Assembly: GCF_030867145.1 (NCBI RefSeq)
Contig: NC_134422.1
Span: 11,356,531-11,420,530, forward strand
DNA from: Opisthocomus hoazin
Lineage: Eukaryota; Chordata; Aves; Opisthocomiformes; Opisthocomidae
DNA length: 64,000 bases
Reading direction: 5' to 3'
The notes below the pieces were generated by a model. That model had not been told where the DNA came from and did no database searches. It was given only the letters and a program-made list of their open reading frames with translations. Below, piece after piece: positions 43,132-55,497 of the stretch; positions within the stretch are counted from its first letter, which is position 1, and every line of letters begins with the position of its first letter. The position numbers and the translations under genes were made by a program.

Positions 43132-43550
43132 TGTCTTGGGTTTGGCTGCCACCGGCAACAAAAGCGCCACGCAGCCGCCCCTCCCCCCGCCGCGGTGCGG
43201 AGGAGAATGGAAAGAAAGAGGCAGAAACTGGTGGGTCGGGATAAGGGCAGTTTAACAGAACAGCAAACAGAGGGAAACAGGAACAACAACGGTACAGATA
43301 AGGAGAAAACACAACAACGAACCGCACGACCCAGACAGCCGCTCTCCCGAACAGCACTGGCGCTGCACCCCCCCAAGCCGCGCGCGTGAGTTCCCGCCGC
43401 GCCGCACCCCCGCCCCGGAACCCAGCGTGACAGCACAAGGTATGGAACACCGGGCTCTGTTTGGCCAGGGGGGGTCAGCTCCCACCCCCCCGCTGTGCCC
43501 CTTCCTGGAGTCCGGTGAAAATTAACCCTGTTCTGGCCAAACCCAGGACA
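43132..43550. mobile_element. Solo LTR of an endogenous retrovirus (ERVL-like)
   Basis: A 419-bp element starts TGTCTTGGGTTTGGC and ends GCCAAACCCAGGACA, so TG...CA with about 14 of 15 bases of inverted termini. It is flanked on both sides by AGAGC (43127-43131 and 43551-43555), a perfect 5-bp target-site duplication. There is no internal region or coding sequence, as expected for a solo LTR. The 5-bp duplication favours a class III (ERVL-like) origin. The terminal sequence with GGGTTAATTTTC on the minus strand resembles known passerine/avian LTRs from memory, which would make the element antisense. It is CpG-rich. Confidence 0.85.
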
Positions 43551-45467
43551 AGAGCCCAGAAAACATAAAATGTTTCCCAGACTATTAATGAACTCAAGCG
43601 TCAGTGGCCTTGAGAAAGAATCTAACCGTAAGAACCATTGATTGTACAATTGTACAATTAACAAATGCAGATGTGAAGCGTTATTAGCAGTGTTACTTTT
43701 CTGGACATTTTCTCACTAGCCAGCAGCTCCCCCAGTTCAGCAATGCTTACGAAAACTCGCACTCCTGGTGCGATAAAGGCGGGCTGCACTTGTCTTTCTT
43801 TCCCCAGGCCGGGTGTCATCCCTCCGCATGCCTGCAGAGGATGTAGTTCCCTCAGCAGAGAGGAGCAGTAACTGCTTATCTTCACCAGCTACCAGGGGAG
43901 GACAGATTTAAAACTATGTTAAACTAATTGGTTTGGGTTTTTTTAGGTCAGGGAAAAGAAAACCTATCCAACTGACAAAGGAGAGGTAGAAAACTTGTAT
44001 CATCATTTCTATTAAAAAAACAAAAGAACAAACCAATTTTTGTAACTGCACAGGTGATGGAAAATACGCTGGATTGTAGAGGTTTAGTCGTTGGACATGG
44101 ATAGAACTTTCTGCTCTGAAGCAATGATACTGATCTGAAGAAATGCGAAGCATGTACAGCCAGATTATAAGCTTCAGAAGAAATCAACGAGAGCGTTACT
44201 TGGTTTTGATCAGATCCTTGAAAATTTTCTAAAATTAAAAGAATGATAAATTATGGCAAATTTGGCGAATTTCCTTTAACGTGAGTTACAATAAAATATG
44301 ATCCACTTCAGTTTGTAGCCATAATCGGATTTGATTTGACAAGTGTGGATAAACATGTGTTATCCTTTTCATTCTTTCCTCCTCCAGATCTGCAGCTCGC
44401 CCCGAGTTCTTCCTCCCGACCCCGAAATCACAGCCAGCGGCAAGGCTCAGGCAGGCTGCAGGCAGAGCACTGCTGCGGGACCTCGGTGCTCTCCCTCCAC
44501 CAGCCTGGCAAGGGCCAGGGTGGGGTTTTTGGTCATTTCGAGCCACTAAATTATAACTGGAGAAGGAGACGGAGAGCAGTGAACTCGAACACATGTTGTA
44601 ATTGCTAGAAACTGTAAACTAAAGACAAAAGGCAGCTTGAACTCCGAGTCCTTAGCAAACGTGGGTGCGCGCCGCTAGCCTCTCTGCTGTTAAGCATTTT
44701 GTCAATGCCATCTTACGACAGCTTCTGGTACTGCGAGTGCAACACATTTTTTTTCAGAGAAAAAATCAAAAGCGTGGGGGAAGCAAGTCTGAGTTTACGG
44801 CCCAGTGCTCAGGGATCAGACGCTGAGGGGCTGCAGAAACACGCAGTAAGGACCGCTGTCCTGTCTTGGGTGTTGGAGAAGTCCTTGGTGGGGGAACGTC
44901 CTACCGACCATCTGTGATGGTTACAAAAGGTCTAGCGTGGGTGAAGCTGTGTCTTTGTTGGGACCGGTTGTCCTCAGGCAGGGGGGAAATAAAACACAGA
45001 AACGGGATTCTTGCCCAGGTTGCTTTTGCTTCAAATTTCCCTAGGAAAATTTCAGTGATGTTGGCATGCACTACGATACAATGCAATTATATTATATTTT
45101 CAATTAAAACATGAAGCGATTGGCAGAGGAGGAACTAACATGTTTAGACAGCAAGAGTAGTGCCGCTCTGGCTAAAATGTTCTTCGATGGACAACCTTGA
45201 CTCTGCTCATCTGCTCTCTTGTGGTTCCACAGGAGAAAAACACAGCTGAAAAAGGCCCTTTTTTCCCCTGCAGTGACAAGTGTGCTTCTGAAAAAGTCCA
45301 GAAGTGGGGGATTTTATGGCTGTGCAGTGGTAATATGTTGTGTCTCTGTAAGGGACTTCATCGGTGTAGGTGCAACAGGCAGCCCTCGCCTGTGGTCTGT
45401 TCGCTGAGATTACGCGCGTGTGCGCTTGGCAAGGAGGGATGGGTATGGGCTGGTTTAGAGCCAGATT

Positions 45468-46333
45468 ACAGAATCACAGAATCACAGAATCACAGAATGG
45501 TAGGGTTTGGCAGGGACCTCTGTGGGTCATCTAGTCCAACCCTCCTGCCGAAGCAGGGTCACCTACAGCAGGCTGCACAGGACCTTGTCCAGGCGGGTCT
45601 TGAGTATCTCCAGAGAAGGAGACTCCACAACCTCCCTGGGCTCCGTCACCCTCAGAGTGAAGTTCTTCTTCCTCATGTTCAGACGGAACTTCCTGTGCTT
45701 CAGTTTGTGCCCATTGCCCCTTGTCCTGTCGCTGGGCACTGATGAAAAGGGTCTGGCCCCATCCTCCTGACACCCACCCTTGAGATATTTATAAGCATTT
45801 ATTAGGTCTTCCCGCAGCCTTCTCTTCTTCAGGCTGAACAAGCCGAGCTCCCTCAGCCTTTCCTTGTAGGAGAGATGCTCCAGTCCCTTCATCATCCTCG
45901 TAGCCCTCTGCTGGACTCTCTCCAGTAGCTCCTCATCTTTCTTGAACTGGGGAGCCCAGAGCTGGATGCAGTACTCCAGACGGGGCCTCACCAGGGCAGT
46001 GTAGAGGGGGAGGAGAACCTCCCTCGTCCTGCTGGCCACACTCTTCTTGATGCACCCCAGGATCCCATTGGCCTGCTTGGGTGCCAGGGCACACTGCTGG
46101 CTCATGGTCAACCTGTCGTCCACCAGGACACCCAGGTCCCTCTCCACAGAGCTGCTCTCCAGCAGGTCCACCCCAAGCCTGTACTGGTGCATGGGGTTGT
46201 TCCTCCCCAGGTGCAGGACCTTGCCCTTGCCCTTGTTGAATTTCGTCAGGTTCCTCTCTGCCCAACTCTCCATCCTGTCCAGGTCTCGCTGCATGGCAGC
46301 ACAGCCTGCCGGTGTATCCGCCACTCCTCCCAT
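45468..46333 (-). repeat. CR1 LINE 3' end with a 256-residue open ORF2 remainder
   Basis: Antisense copy, with the plus strand starting in CAGAATCACAGAATCACAG. The minus-strand frame 46333-45563 is open and encodes the ORF2 end: [20 protein letters not shown], then [20 protein letters not shown] and [20 protein letters not shown]. It ends SLL at the CR1 stop. A small deletion removes several residues near VTEP...EVV. Young and 5'-truncated. Confidence 0.95.
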
Positions 46334-47191
46334 TATAAATACATTTTAAAGACACGATGCTCATAACGTCCTATCCTCATTTGACAGCCAAAGGCAAAGA
46401 TGTTTTGAACGTCGCTGGGAAAATGGGGGTGTGCTGGTAGGAGGTGGGAAAGCCAGGGCAGCCTTCATGGGGTACGAAGCTGCTAGCGGGGGGGATGCTA
46501 TAGGTAAACTGTTTGTCCGAAATACGTTCTCCTTTACATTTTTGTTTCCATGTAGACTCTCACATAGGGCATTTTTAGCCTCTTTGGTACCTCAGTTGTT
46601 CATAGTATTACAGGTGTATCAAAAATGCACTGGAGAGAGGAGGAGGGAGTTTGAGTAAGACGGGATGCAGAGCAGAGGCGCAGTCTGGCTAACCATGGCC
46701 ATGTCCAATTCTGCCCTCCTCTTCTTCATGTTCCGATTGATTAAAGCCAGAACAAGGATCCGCTGCCTCTGGTTTTAAGAAATAACACACCCGCAGTCCG
46801 TGAAGTTTTGGTTGTCCAAGGGCCACGCCTGGCCTGCAGGATTACGCTTGACTGAACCAGCCTCTCCCAGTTAGCTCTGCTGTCATCCTGTGATGGGAGA
46901 AAAACCTGCCTAGCTGCTGCCCACGCGCAGTAATGGGAGGAAAAACAGGGGGAAAAACGCCTTTCCTCCCACGGCCAGGCTGCGCCAAGGCTGGGCTGGG
47001 CCCTGTCTACGGGTCTCCGCCAGACCCCAGCGAGCGCTTCCACATCCCGGCGTGCAACAACCTGTACAGCAGGCAGCTTGGACCCCTCACTCTTCTGACT
47101 CCTCTCTCTTTTTTGGGGGAGAACGCTTGTAGCCACGAGCTTAGCATTATTTTAAAGGTTTGCTACCCCTTTAAGCGCGGCAGCCGTGCGC

Positions 47192-47328
47192 GGCCCAGCG
47201 TGGGCCCTGCTGCCCTCACTAAAGATGGCGGCGGTGGGAGGCCCAGTGTGGGCGCTGCTGCCCGCACTAAAGATGGCGGCGGTGGGAGGCCCAGTGTGGG
47301 CGCTGCTGCCCGCACTAAAGATGGCGGC
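47192..47328 (+). repeat. 48-bp tandem repeat carrying three AAGATGGCGGC sites
   Basis: Units begin at 47221, 47269 and 47317 (AAAGATGGCGGCGGTGGGAG and onward, 48 bp each). A diverged partial unit covers 47192-47220 and the last unit breaks off after GGCGGCGG. The two central units are identical. Each contains AAGATGGCGGC, the YY1 consensus found just downstream of many transcription starts: 47222-47232, 47270-47280 and 47318-47328. Confidence 0.95.
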
Positions 47329-47371
47329 GGCGCTGACCCGGAAGGGGCGGCCGGGCCGGGCCGCTGGGTGA
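47225..47371 (+). other. Candidate upstream ORF (nested starts) before OSBPL11
   Basis: The ATG of each AAGATGGCGGC opens the same frame because the repeat unit is 48 bp. Starts at 47225, 47273 and 47321 all end at TGA 47369-47371. The peptide is a 16-residue repeat (MAAVGGPVWALLPALK). It is out of frame with the OSBPL11 ATG at 47599. Whether it is transcribed depends on the start site. An earlier in-frame ATG lies at 47186. Confidence 0.45.
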
Positions 47372-47598
47372 GGGAGCGGCAGGGCGGGTTTGCCCAGCTC
47401 GCCGCGGCCGTGCGGGGAGCCGAGCCGAGCCGGGCACAGGGTGCCGGCAGCCGCCGCCATCGCAGCCCGCATGGGGCGGGCGCGGCCGGGCCCCGGCGCG
47501 GCCTGAGCGGGCCGCTGTGGCGGGCTCCCTCCCTCCCTCCCCGGCGGGCGGCCCGCCCTGGGCCGGGGCGCCCCGAGGGGGCGGGCAGCCGCGGCGCC

Positions 47599-47738
47599 AT
47601 GCAGTGCGCGGACCCCGCGGCGGCCATGAAGGGGCCGGAGGGCGAGGGCAAGCCGGAGCAGCAGCAGCAGCAGCCGGCGGCGGCGGGACAGAGCGGCGGG
47701 AAGAGCGGCGGCCGCGGCGCCAAGGGCTGGCAGTACAG
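47599..47738 (+). CDS. OSBPL11: Oxysterol-binding protein-like 11, first coding exon
   Basis: OSBPL11 (ORP11) is a PH-domain and OSBP-related lipid transfer/sensor protein at Golgi and late-endosome membranes (known). The exon encodes 46 residues plus two bases of a Ser codon: MQCADPAAAMKGPEGEGKPE, then a Q5 run, a Gly/Ser/Ala linker and GAKGWQY. This matches the human N-terminus from memory (MQ-x-x-x-P, internal MK, EGK-x-E, AKGWQY). A GTGGGC donor follows, and the PH domain should begin in the next exon. The start has G at -3. The frame stays open upstream to 46933 and past the donor to 48030, but only this part is taken as coding. Confidence 0.82.
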
Positions 47739-50700
47739 GTGGGCGCGGCGGGGCGAGGCCCCGGGTCTGCCCTCAGCGTGGGGCGTCGGCGCGGCTGCCC
47801 CGGCGCCGGGGGGACGCGGACACCTCCTCCGGCCCCGGCTGAGCCGCTCGCTGGCCCCCTTGGTGCCCTCTGGGCGCGGCGGGCACCCGGCCTGGCTGCC
47901 GGCCGGCCCCGCTGCCCGAGTGCCCGGGCGGGAGGCCGGCTGGAGGCTGCCGAGGGGTTGCTCCGCCGCTTTCCAGCCTTTCCACAAAGCGAAGCCGGTG
48001 CCGGGTTGCAGCTCGGCGTGTCCTCTGTAATGGCAGTCTGTTTGCTGAGGCTTTCTCGGAGTTTGTGCCGTATCTGAGTTATTTCAGGAGCGGCTGCGCT
48101 GGGCAGGAGTCGGGGCGGTTACTCGGGTACAGCAGAGGGGAGCAGAGAAAGCGGGGGGAGCTGAGCACGCAGCATCAGCTTGACCTGAGCTCAAGCTGAA
48201 ACGCTTCCCTGGAATGACCTCCCTGCGCGTTCGAGGGGTTGCAGGGTTTCCCTCTCCCTTTCTTTCTGATGTGCTTTCCGACTGAAAGAGTTTCCACTCG
48301 CACGCTGATAGCGAGCCCGGGCGCATCGCCGGTGAGGCTCCCGAATCTCTGCTTTTAGGTCTCTCGTCCTCAGCTGGAGTTCTGCCATGTTGCTGTTGAA
48401 AACGCTGCTGCTAGGCGAAGTTTGCACACTTCTCCTTCAAATGGAGCCTCTCCGAGGCCGCCGTCATCTGCCAGCCCAGATGGACTGGCTTTCTGCTTGG
48501 CGCGTGCGGAGACGGCGAGACGCGGAGCGTGGTACAGCCGCGTGCGGGGCGCGGGCTGGAGGGCGTCGGGTGGCTCGGGCAGACCAGCACCCGGGCCCTG
48601 GCTGCACGGGCACCGAGCGCCTGGTGGCTCTGATAGCGAGCGAACAGCTCGGTCATCGCTGAGAATCTGGGTCATGAGTGGTTTACTTTTTTGGTGACTA
48701 GTGCCAGAAAGAAAAGTGGTGATTTCAGGGCGGATATTTCAGGCTGTTTTAAAAGGGAAAGCTTTTCGTCAGATTCAGTTGTTGGTTGTCTTATCCGCTG
48801 TTTCCAGTCGCTTCTAAACTTTTTTCTTATTAAATTCTGGATTCAGATATAACTCTGAATTTTCTAATGAAAGCTGTTGTTACTGTGACCAAGCGCTTGC
48901 TGTCCATGTGAAACACAGGGGTTAGTTTATGCAATCAAAATGGAATATTTTCTGTTTTTATGTGGAATCAGAGGCAGTGGAAGGAAGGAGATGCCTGATT
49001 TGCCTGAAGCCCTTTTTGCTATAGTAGTTTTGAGGTGGTCGTCACAGTTCAGTGCTATGCAGTGAAATTCCACTTTTTAAAATTATCCATCCAAGTGTTT
49101 TGTTTCCTGTTTCCGTGCTGTGGCTTGTAGGGCAGAAGTTGAGCTGACTCTGAGTGACAGCCAGTTCGGTGGCTTGACAGCTGCAAGTGGGAACTGCCTG
49201 TGTTGTTCCTTGCAGCTATCAATATCTGGTTTTATTTGCTCTACTACTCTAGTGCAAATTATTTCTTTTTTTCTTCTTTCTAGATCACTGGGACAAGTTT
49301 AATGTGCTAATTGTGTTAGTGTGGACACTTGAGTTACCTCACTGTTAATCTCTGCTCTGTTGGGGATCAATTATTTACTCCTACGTTTGTCTCGATATCT
49401 AATTACCCACAAAATATCACCTTTCCCCCCTGCTTCCCTAGGAAGTTCTCCTGGATGGGGTGCTGTAGCTTAGTTTTTGTTTTGTGGATTACTTCGATTC
49501 TAAAATCTATTTGTCACAAGACAGACCCCTCTAATAATAAATTAGTATCTAAAGGATGGAGTTTAGAAACAGATTTGCTGGGGGGTGCTGGTGGAAGTTT
49601 GATCTTTGCCTCCTGTAGCATGGAGCACGAGCGATGCGTGGTCACGCAGCTTGGCAGAAGTAGGGTCCTGACATACTTGCTCAGTATAGATTGCATCTGG
49701 TGCAGAAGTATAGCTCTGTGTTTGGTGAAGCACCTTGTCAAAACAGCTGTAGCATAGTTGCCAGACAAATGGGACAACAGGTACTTGATACTTTAATGCT
49801 CCAAATGGGGAATTACGACTATGGAAAAAATTAAATCTCCAGCACTGCTGGAAACTGAAATAGTGAAAAGTGAATCTCTTGGAGGCAGGAAGTCATTCAT
49901 CCTTGGGGTAGAGTGCATGTCTACAAAATAAAAAATGAAGCAGGAAGTCTAACTTTGTGTTTTTGTCGGGGAATAATAGGGAGATTTTTAAATAGCTGTC
50001 ATAGAGTTAGACCAAACGTTTATCATAGTGGAGAAGAAGAGACAGCCAGGGGCTGCTGGACACTTCAGATGGTGTAGAGATACAGCTGAACCTCTTTGCA
50101 GACTTTCTGCTCGTAGCCTGTGTATGGTGACTTTAGGCAGCCAGTGCAGCAGTGCCTCCTTTGAAATTTGTAAGGGCTCTGTTTCTTCAGAGGGCGGGAA
50201 GATGCTTGCTTTTTTTTTTTTTTTCACTTAATGGAAGTTGAGAGTTCTTGAGAAACTGCTCTTCTAGACATCTGTCAGGAAATGATCTTGTTTACTTCTG
50301 AATACATGATCAAGGTCAGAAAGCATCTGAGAGCAACCAACCTTCGGCTGTGTCTTCCTGGCTGGTGTCAGGACTAGCGTGAATGTTAATTTACAGTTAA
50401 ATAGATAAAGAGAGCCTGAGAGGCTGTGCTGCACATGAAATTCTTTATCCCTGTTTTCATTTAGAAAACATTTACCATGAGATGAGACTTCCAAATAACT
50501 TCAAATTATTGAAAGATTATTTGATAAAGTAAATTAAGCTGTTTTCAAAACAGCTTCTTTATTTTCGGCAGTAATCAGGCTAGGAAGTAAGTGTAGCATT
50601 GCCCTTATAAAGAATTATTTGCATTCAGCAATTCTGCTTTTACTCTTGGCTGTCTTCATGTGCTTTTTGCCTTGCTCTAGGTTGAATGAATAGAAGAGTT

Positions 50701-53700
50701 TCAAAGCAGTGAGAGAAGGGAGACAGCTTTGGCCAGGTACTTCTGTGACATGTGAATCATAGTCATTCAAATAACATTAAAATTTCACAACCAGAAAGCA
50801 GAATCTGTGTCTATGAGCTACATAGCGAGCTGGTTGGAGTACGTGCCAGAGAAGTGTAACAAGTCCTTTCAGCCTTGAGGCTTTCAGGGAGGGCTTTTGG
50901 AGGGCTTGAGGGGCTTTCGGATAATTTTGAGAGAACTGACTTGCAATGACTGGTTCTCATTTATCTACAAAATTAGAAGTTCAAAGCAGCATGGTTGACT
51001 AGAGAAACAAGATTCTCTTTCCCAGTTGGAGACATGCTAATGTGCCATCCTCTTACATTTTTCTTAGTGATTCTGCTCTCAAAGACATAAATCAATACAG
51101 CTGCTGTTAAAAGGATTCCCAGCATTTCTTCCCTTGCTAGGAGAAATACATGTAAAATGTTCATGAATTTCCCAAATGATTTTTAAGCTTACAAGTTAGG
51201 TTTCAAAACCTATTTCCTTTTCAATTCTGCGTGTATTTTTGTAGATAACTGCCTTTGTTCCTTATTTCTGAAATGGTTTTAGCATCTATTTGCTATGGTT
51301 TTAGCCATATATATATTTATAAAATGCCACAGATTATGTCTTTTGCTCTTTTTTTAAGGAAGCAAGTTAACTTTTGTTAGTTGTTCCTGAAAGTTTACTG
51401 AAGTGCTGCAGGGTTATTCACAGTTGTGAATTAATATAGAAAAACATTTGGGTGAAAGTAGCTTCTAAGGAAAGGAGTCAGCTTGCTAGACTAAGATGTG
51501 TGTAGTGGCTTCTGTTTGTCATTAGGTTATCAATTTAAGGCAGATTCTCTTGCAGAATTACTCGATGTGGCTTTGGGCTGGAGTAAGAGAGGCTGGGAGT
51601 AAGCACCCAAATGCAAACAAACAGCACAGAGAGGGTTTTGGCAAAAAGAGTAACATTGTAATTTTTTTGTATCAAGTGCAAAAGGATAACAAAAGTAGAG
51701 CAAGTGAAATGGTCACCTGTTTTCTTCTAAGGGCTTTGTTTATTTTGCAGTTGATACAATGTAAGCACCCTTCATAAAGACTAAAAAAGGGAGCAAACAA
51801 TTACTGACCTTAATTCAGTCCTCTGTGTTTGAGCAGGTCAGCATGCGATAACGTAGCAGAAGAACTGGTAGCTGAAACACCTAAGTATGTTTTAATGCTG
51901 CATTTCGAGATGATCGTGAGCTCTTCTTCATGAAGTGATCCCATAGGAAATGTGTTTTAAAGGAAACGCTTATTTCTGAGTCTGATCCCAGTTAACTTGG
52001 AGAGTGACTGACAAGCCTTTGCACTTCAAACACGTGGAAGCATAACGTGTGAGACTTGAGCTAGACTGTGGAAGTGTTTATGATTTTTATTCACGCTATC
52101 TTGCAAAAAGGATCTAATTGGTAGTAATAAAGGGAAGTGTCTTGAAACTGATACAAGTCTTCTTGGGTGGATGTTGATAAGCATCCTTTTTATTGAGGAT
52201 GGCATTGATGTCAGTCTTAGTTGCAAGAAAACATACAAAGTTTTTCTAATTTCCATGCATTTCTAGTCACATTCCAAGAATGTTTGATCTCAGGAGGATA
52301 AATTTCATCTGCCTGGCCTTTAAAGCTGAAACCAGCTTGGTAGAAACAGATACAGGAGGTAACGGCAGCACAGCGTTCAACAACGCTTCATGCTGCAAAC
52401 CTCTTGCTTGCTGGTCCTTCCTTCTTGTCTCTGAACTTCACATTTCCCATTGCAATATTAATGTAAGCATCAAATTCTTCCTTAGGCTGCAACAGAGTGT
52501 GTTAGCTGAGCTAATTAGCTCTGGACTCCTGAGAGCAGGCCAGAATTTAGGTTAAAGTCCCTGGATAAGTAGAAGAAAAGAAACCCTCCAAGCCGTCCTG
52601 TAACTGCTGGTGTCATCCTAGGACAGTTCTCTCTAATCTTGGTACTCCTGGTGCTTCGTTTTTATTACCCATCTCCCTTGTTCTGGGTTTTCTCTCTGCA
52701 TTGCTTATCCCAAAGAATTTTGTTTTCCTGTGTGGAATTTCTGTATTGAATATACAGAATTACATGGAATATGTAATCAGTGACCCCTTCTTTGCATGCA
52801 ACCTCAAAGGCAGAGAGAGGCTGGAAGTTTGTGGCGTTACCTGGGAGGTCTGGCTGGGGCTGCGCCTGCTTCGACTTTCCTTTTACAGCCCACCCCGCTC
52901 GCTCAGTTTCCCGCTGTCAGAAGAACCTGCTGGCGTTGTGACGTCGAGGCGCCGGCCACCAGTCGGCATGGGTTCCCGCTGCTCCTGCTCTGACGCTTCT
53001 GCTGGCAGCTTGCGGGTTGGCTGGCGGCTCTGATGTCAAGCTTGTGTCCCTGAGCCAGGATCTTCCTTGCTTCTGTTTCCGCTGATCTGTGGAGATGCCT
53101 GGCCACGGCGTGGCCTTCAGAAAGCCCTAGCTGGTCACTCTCTGTCTTATTGCTGGCCTTTTGAGGTATGATGACCTGGGGGCTGAAAAGAAGGTTTTCT
53201 CAAGTGGTGGCTGTGAAATTCAGAATTTATTTTTGCAATTTTGTGTGTTGTATTCCTTTTTTATTACTAGAGATATTAGCACCGTTGTCACGTTTGATAT
53301 GCTGGAGATAAATGGTGGAAAAACCTGGTGCCTGAGTTTCTTTATCCTCATTTGACCCTGTGTTTAAGGAGTATACCATATGCATAACACCAATTTAGAA
53401 ATGCTGCACTTTACGTAGTTTGCTCTTTAGACTAGACCAGAAGCCCATGTTTAAAGCGACTGGCTGATTATATCCATCTCAGGATCCATTCTGTCTTATT
53501 AAAATGTTAAGGTCACTGTTTATCAAGCTGAATTTAGCACTTGCTGAAGCCCCAAGCATTTTTCAGAAGGCAGGTGAGCCGTTCCTGTTCACACATGTAT
53601 TTATGACCTGGAAGAATGGGGTTGGAGCAGATGGAAGCTCAGATGCGTTGTAAATTAAGAGAAGCGAATCTCTGTGTGAGAGCTAATAAGTAGATAGGGT

Positions 53701-55497
53701 TGGGGAAACAGGTTTGGGTAATTTAAACAGAAGCTTCATGATGGCTGATGTTCTGGTAGCAAACCTGAACCCAATTCCTGAACCAGGCTAGCAGGGTCTG
53801 AGTTCCCTTCTCCAGCCCTGTGTCCCTCTCCTCCTTCCCACAGCACCCTGGTGTTGAAGGGGCAGGCTGTAAAACTTGCTGGGGCAGGGATGGCGGATGA
53901 GGGACTTCGTTCTGGCGTAGCAGGATGATTGTGTTAATACTGGGATACGCACTTCGAGTTCAAATGAAGCTGAACTGAAGAAGCATAAATTTTTGAATAG
54001 CTTCTAAATATTAAATAATTTGTGCTTTCCATGGAATAGATTTCTGCAGGAGTTAATGGCCATTACAAATGTCTATTCTTCTCTAAGTGCAAAGGGTATT
54101 TTTCAGGTTCACCTTTTCTAATGTAATTATGTAGCAGCAAGTTAATTAAACGTGCCTACAACATTGACATCCTGCTCTGCCACACACCTTCTCTCCCCAG
54201 AGACAAGATGAAAAACAAACTGAGTGTGGCTGACCTAATCACATTGCTTAATGCAGAAGCAGAAAGTGCCAGCTGCTGCTGTTCGGTTATCCTGGGTGGG
54301 TTCTGCTATTGCACTCGTCGTGCTGTGAAAATTAAAGTGTGTGTGCACGGACTCCTGTTAAGTTAAGGACGTTGCCTTGACATGGAGTCTGATCATCTGC
54401 CCGTGCTGGTGAATTTTTCTCGTAGGGGATCGCTGCCTGCTGGTAATGCTGCCGGGCAACTTTCTCTTCAGGATGCGTGCAAAGCTTGTACCGTTTCAGA
54501 TTTTCTGCACTGTGTCTCTAATGCTAAAATGGGAGGGGATGGCAGGCTGAAGTGCCGTTACTTCATGTGTGTTAGCCCAACAATGTTATAGTTGACAGCC
54601 TGCAAATTGGAGCAGGAATGCCAGTGTCAGGGGGAAGGCTGCTTGATATGGGTATGCATTTTTTTCTTTTTCCTTCCAGGTGTAAATTCCTGAGTTTTTG
54701 ATGAGGCTGGCAGTCTTTGAAATCTCGATTAATATTTAGGCATTGGCAGATAGCTTCCTGGAGAGCCCAGTTTGCGTTGTGAAGTTGGTTTCATTCGTTG
54801 TGGTGGAGGTGTAACAGAAGGCAGGAAGTCTGCTGGGCGGAATGGCAGGATGCTATATTAAGGAGCTGGTGTCTGACTGGCTCCGACTTCCTCTGTGATA
54901 ATAGATGTATTGTTTAAACTGGTTTTCCCCTGTAATCACTAACTGTGTATTCCCCTTTTTCTCAGAGGCCTAGTTTGGAACAGTTGGCTCTGATTTTGCT
55001 AAACTTTCACAGGGTCACAGCTGCAGCTGAAATCAGCAGAAGCTGTGCTTTAACTTCGAGATAGTTGTGGCCCAATTTTTATTTTATTCGTACATTTAGA
55101 GAGGCTGAAAATTCACTGCACCTCAGTTCCTTGTACGTAAAGTGGTCTGGTAATGTCCTCGTCCTTTATTGTTTGGTACATGACTCCTTCATAAATGTTG
55201 ATGGCAAGCACAAGAGAAGAAAACCATCAGGAAACTCTTGATTAGTGCATGAGTGCCAAACAAATGATACCTCGTGCTTATTGCATGATGAAAAGGAGCA
55301 GTTTTGAATAATTCCTTGTTTGGGAATCACTGTCCACTTAAAGCACTGAACAAGAAAGTAGTCCTGCTCTTTTTATGTGTAGTCATAGGTGGTTAAGTTG
55401 ACACGTGCTCTCTTAATTAGAGTGTAAACCTTCTGAGCACCTTATGCCTCAATTTTAATGTAGGAATGTTTTGGTTTAATTTCTCCATGTCCAAGAA

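Larger units (their letters stand above)
35150..47150. other. Intergenic region between the GPD1-family gene and OSBPL11
   Basis: No exon of a recognisable gene was found on either strand. It holds an ancient LINE remnant (37000-38410), two well-preserved CR1 copies (38418-39044, 45468-46333) and a solo LTR (43132-43550). Other ORFs here are short and have no recognisable domain. The two flanking genes are divergent, about 13.3 kb apart from start codon to start codon. Confidence 0.7.
47150..48660 (+). promoter_or_regulatory. OSBPL11: CpG island promoter of OSBPL11
   Basis: A strongly CpG-rich block spans the presumed transcription start, 5'UTR, exon 1 and the start of intron 1. It includes the triplicated YY1-type sites (47222-47328), an ETS-type ACCCGGAAG at 47336-47344 and several GGGCGG boxes. 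No TATA box was seen. The start site is probably between about 47200 and 47450 (inferred from YY1 placement). Confidence 0.75.

Noticed and set aside
47163-47987. A 274-codon minus-strand ORF opposite OSBPL11 exon 1
   Set aside because: It is the reverse complement of the CpG island and the 48-bp repeat, giving P/A/R-rich text with no domain.
46933-48030. A 365-codon plus-strand ORF through OSBPL11 exon 1
   Set aside because: It is open only because of GC content. The recognised OSBPL11 start is at 47599 and a donor follows at 47739; parts outside have no recognisable protein.
48360-48700. Overlapping ORFs in the GC-rich start of OSBPL11 intron 1
   Set aside because: They lie beyond the exon 1 donor, have no recognisable protein and are expected by chance in GC-rich DNA.
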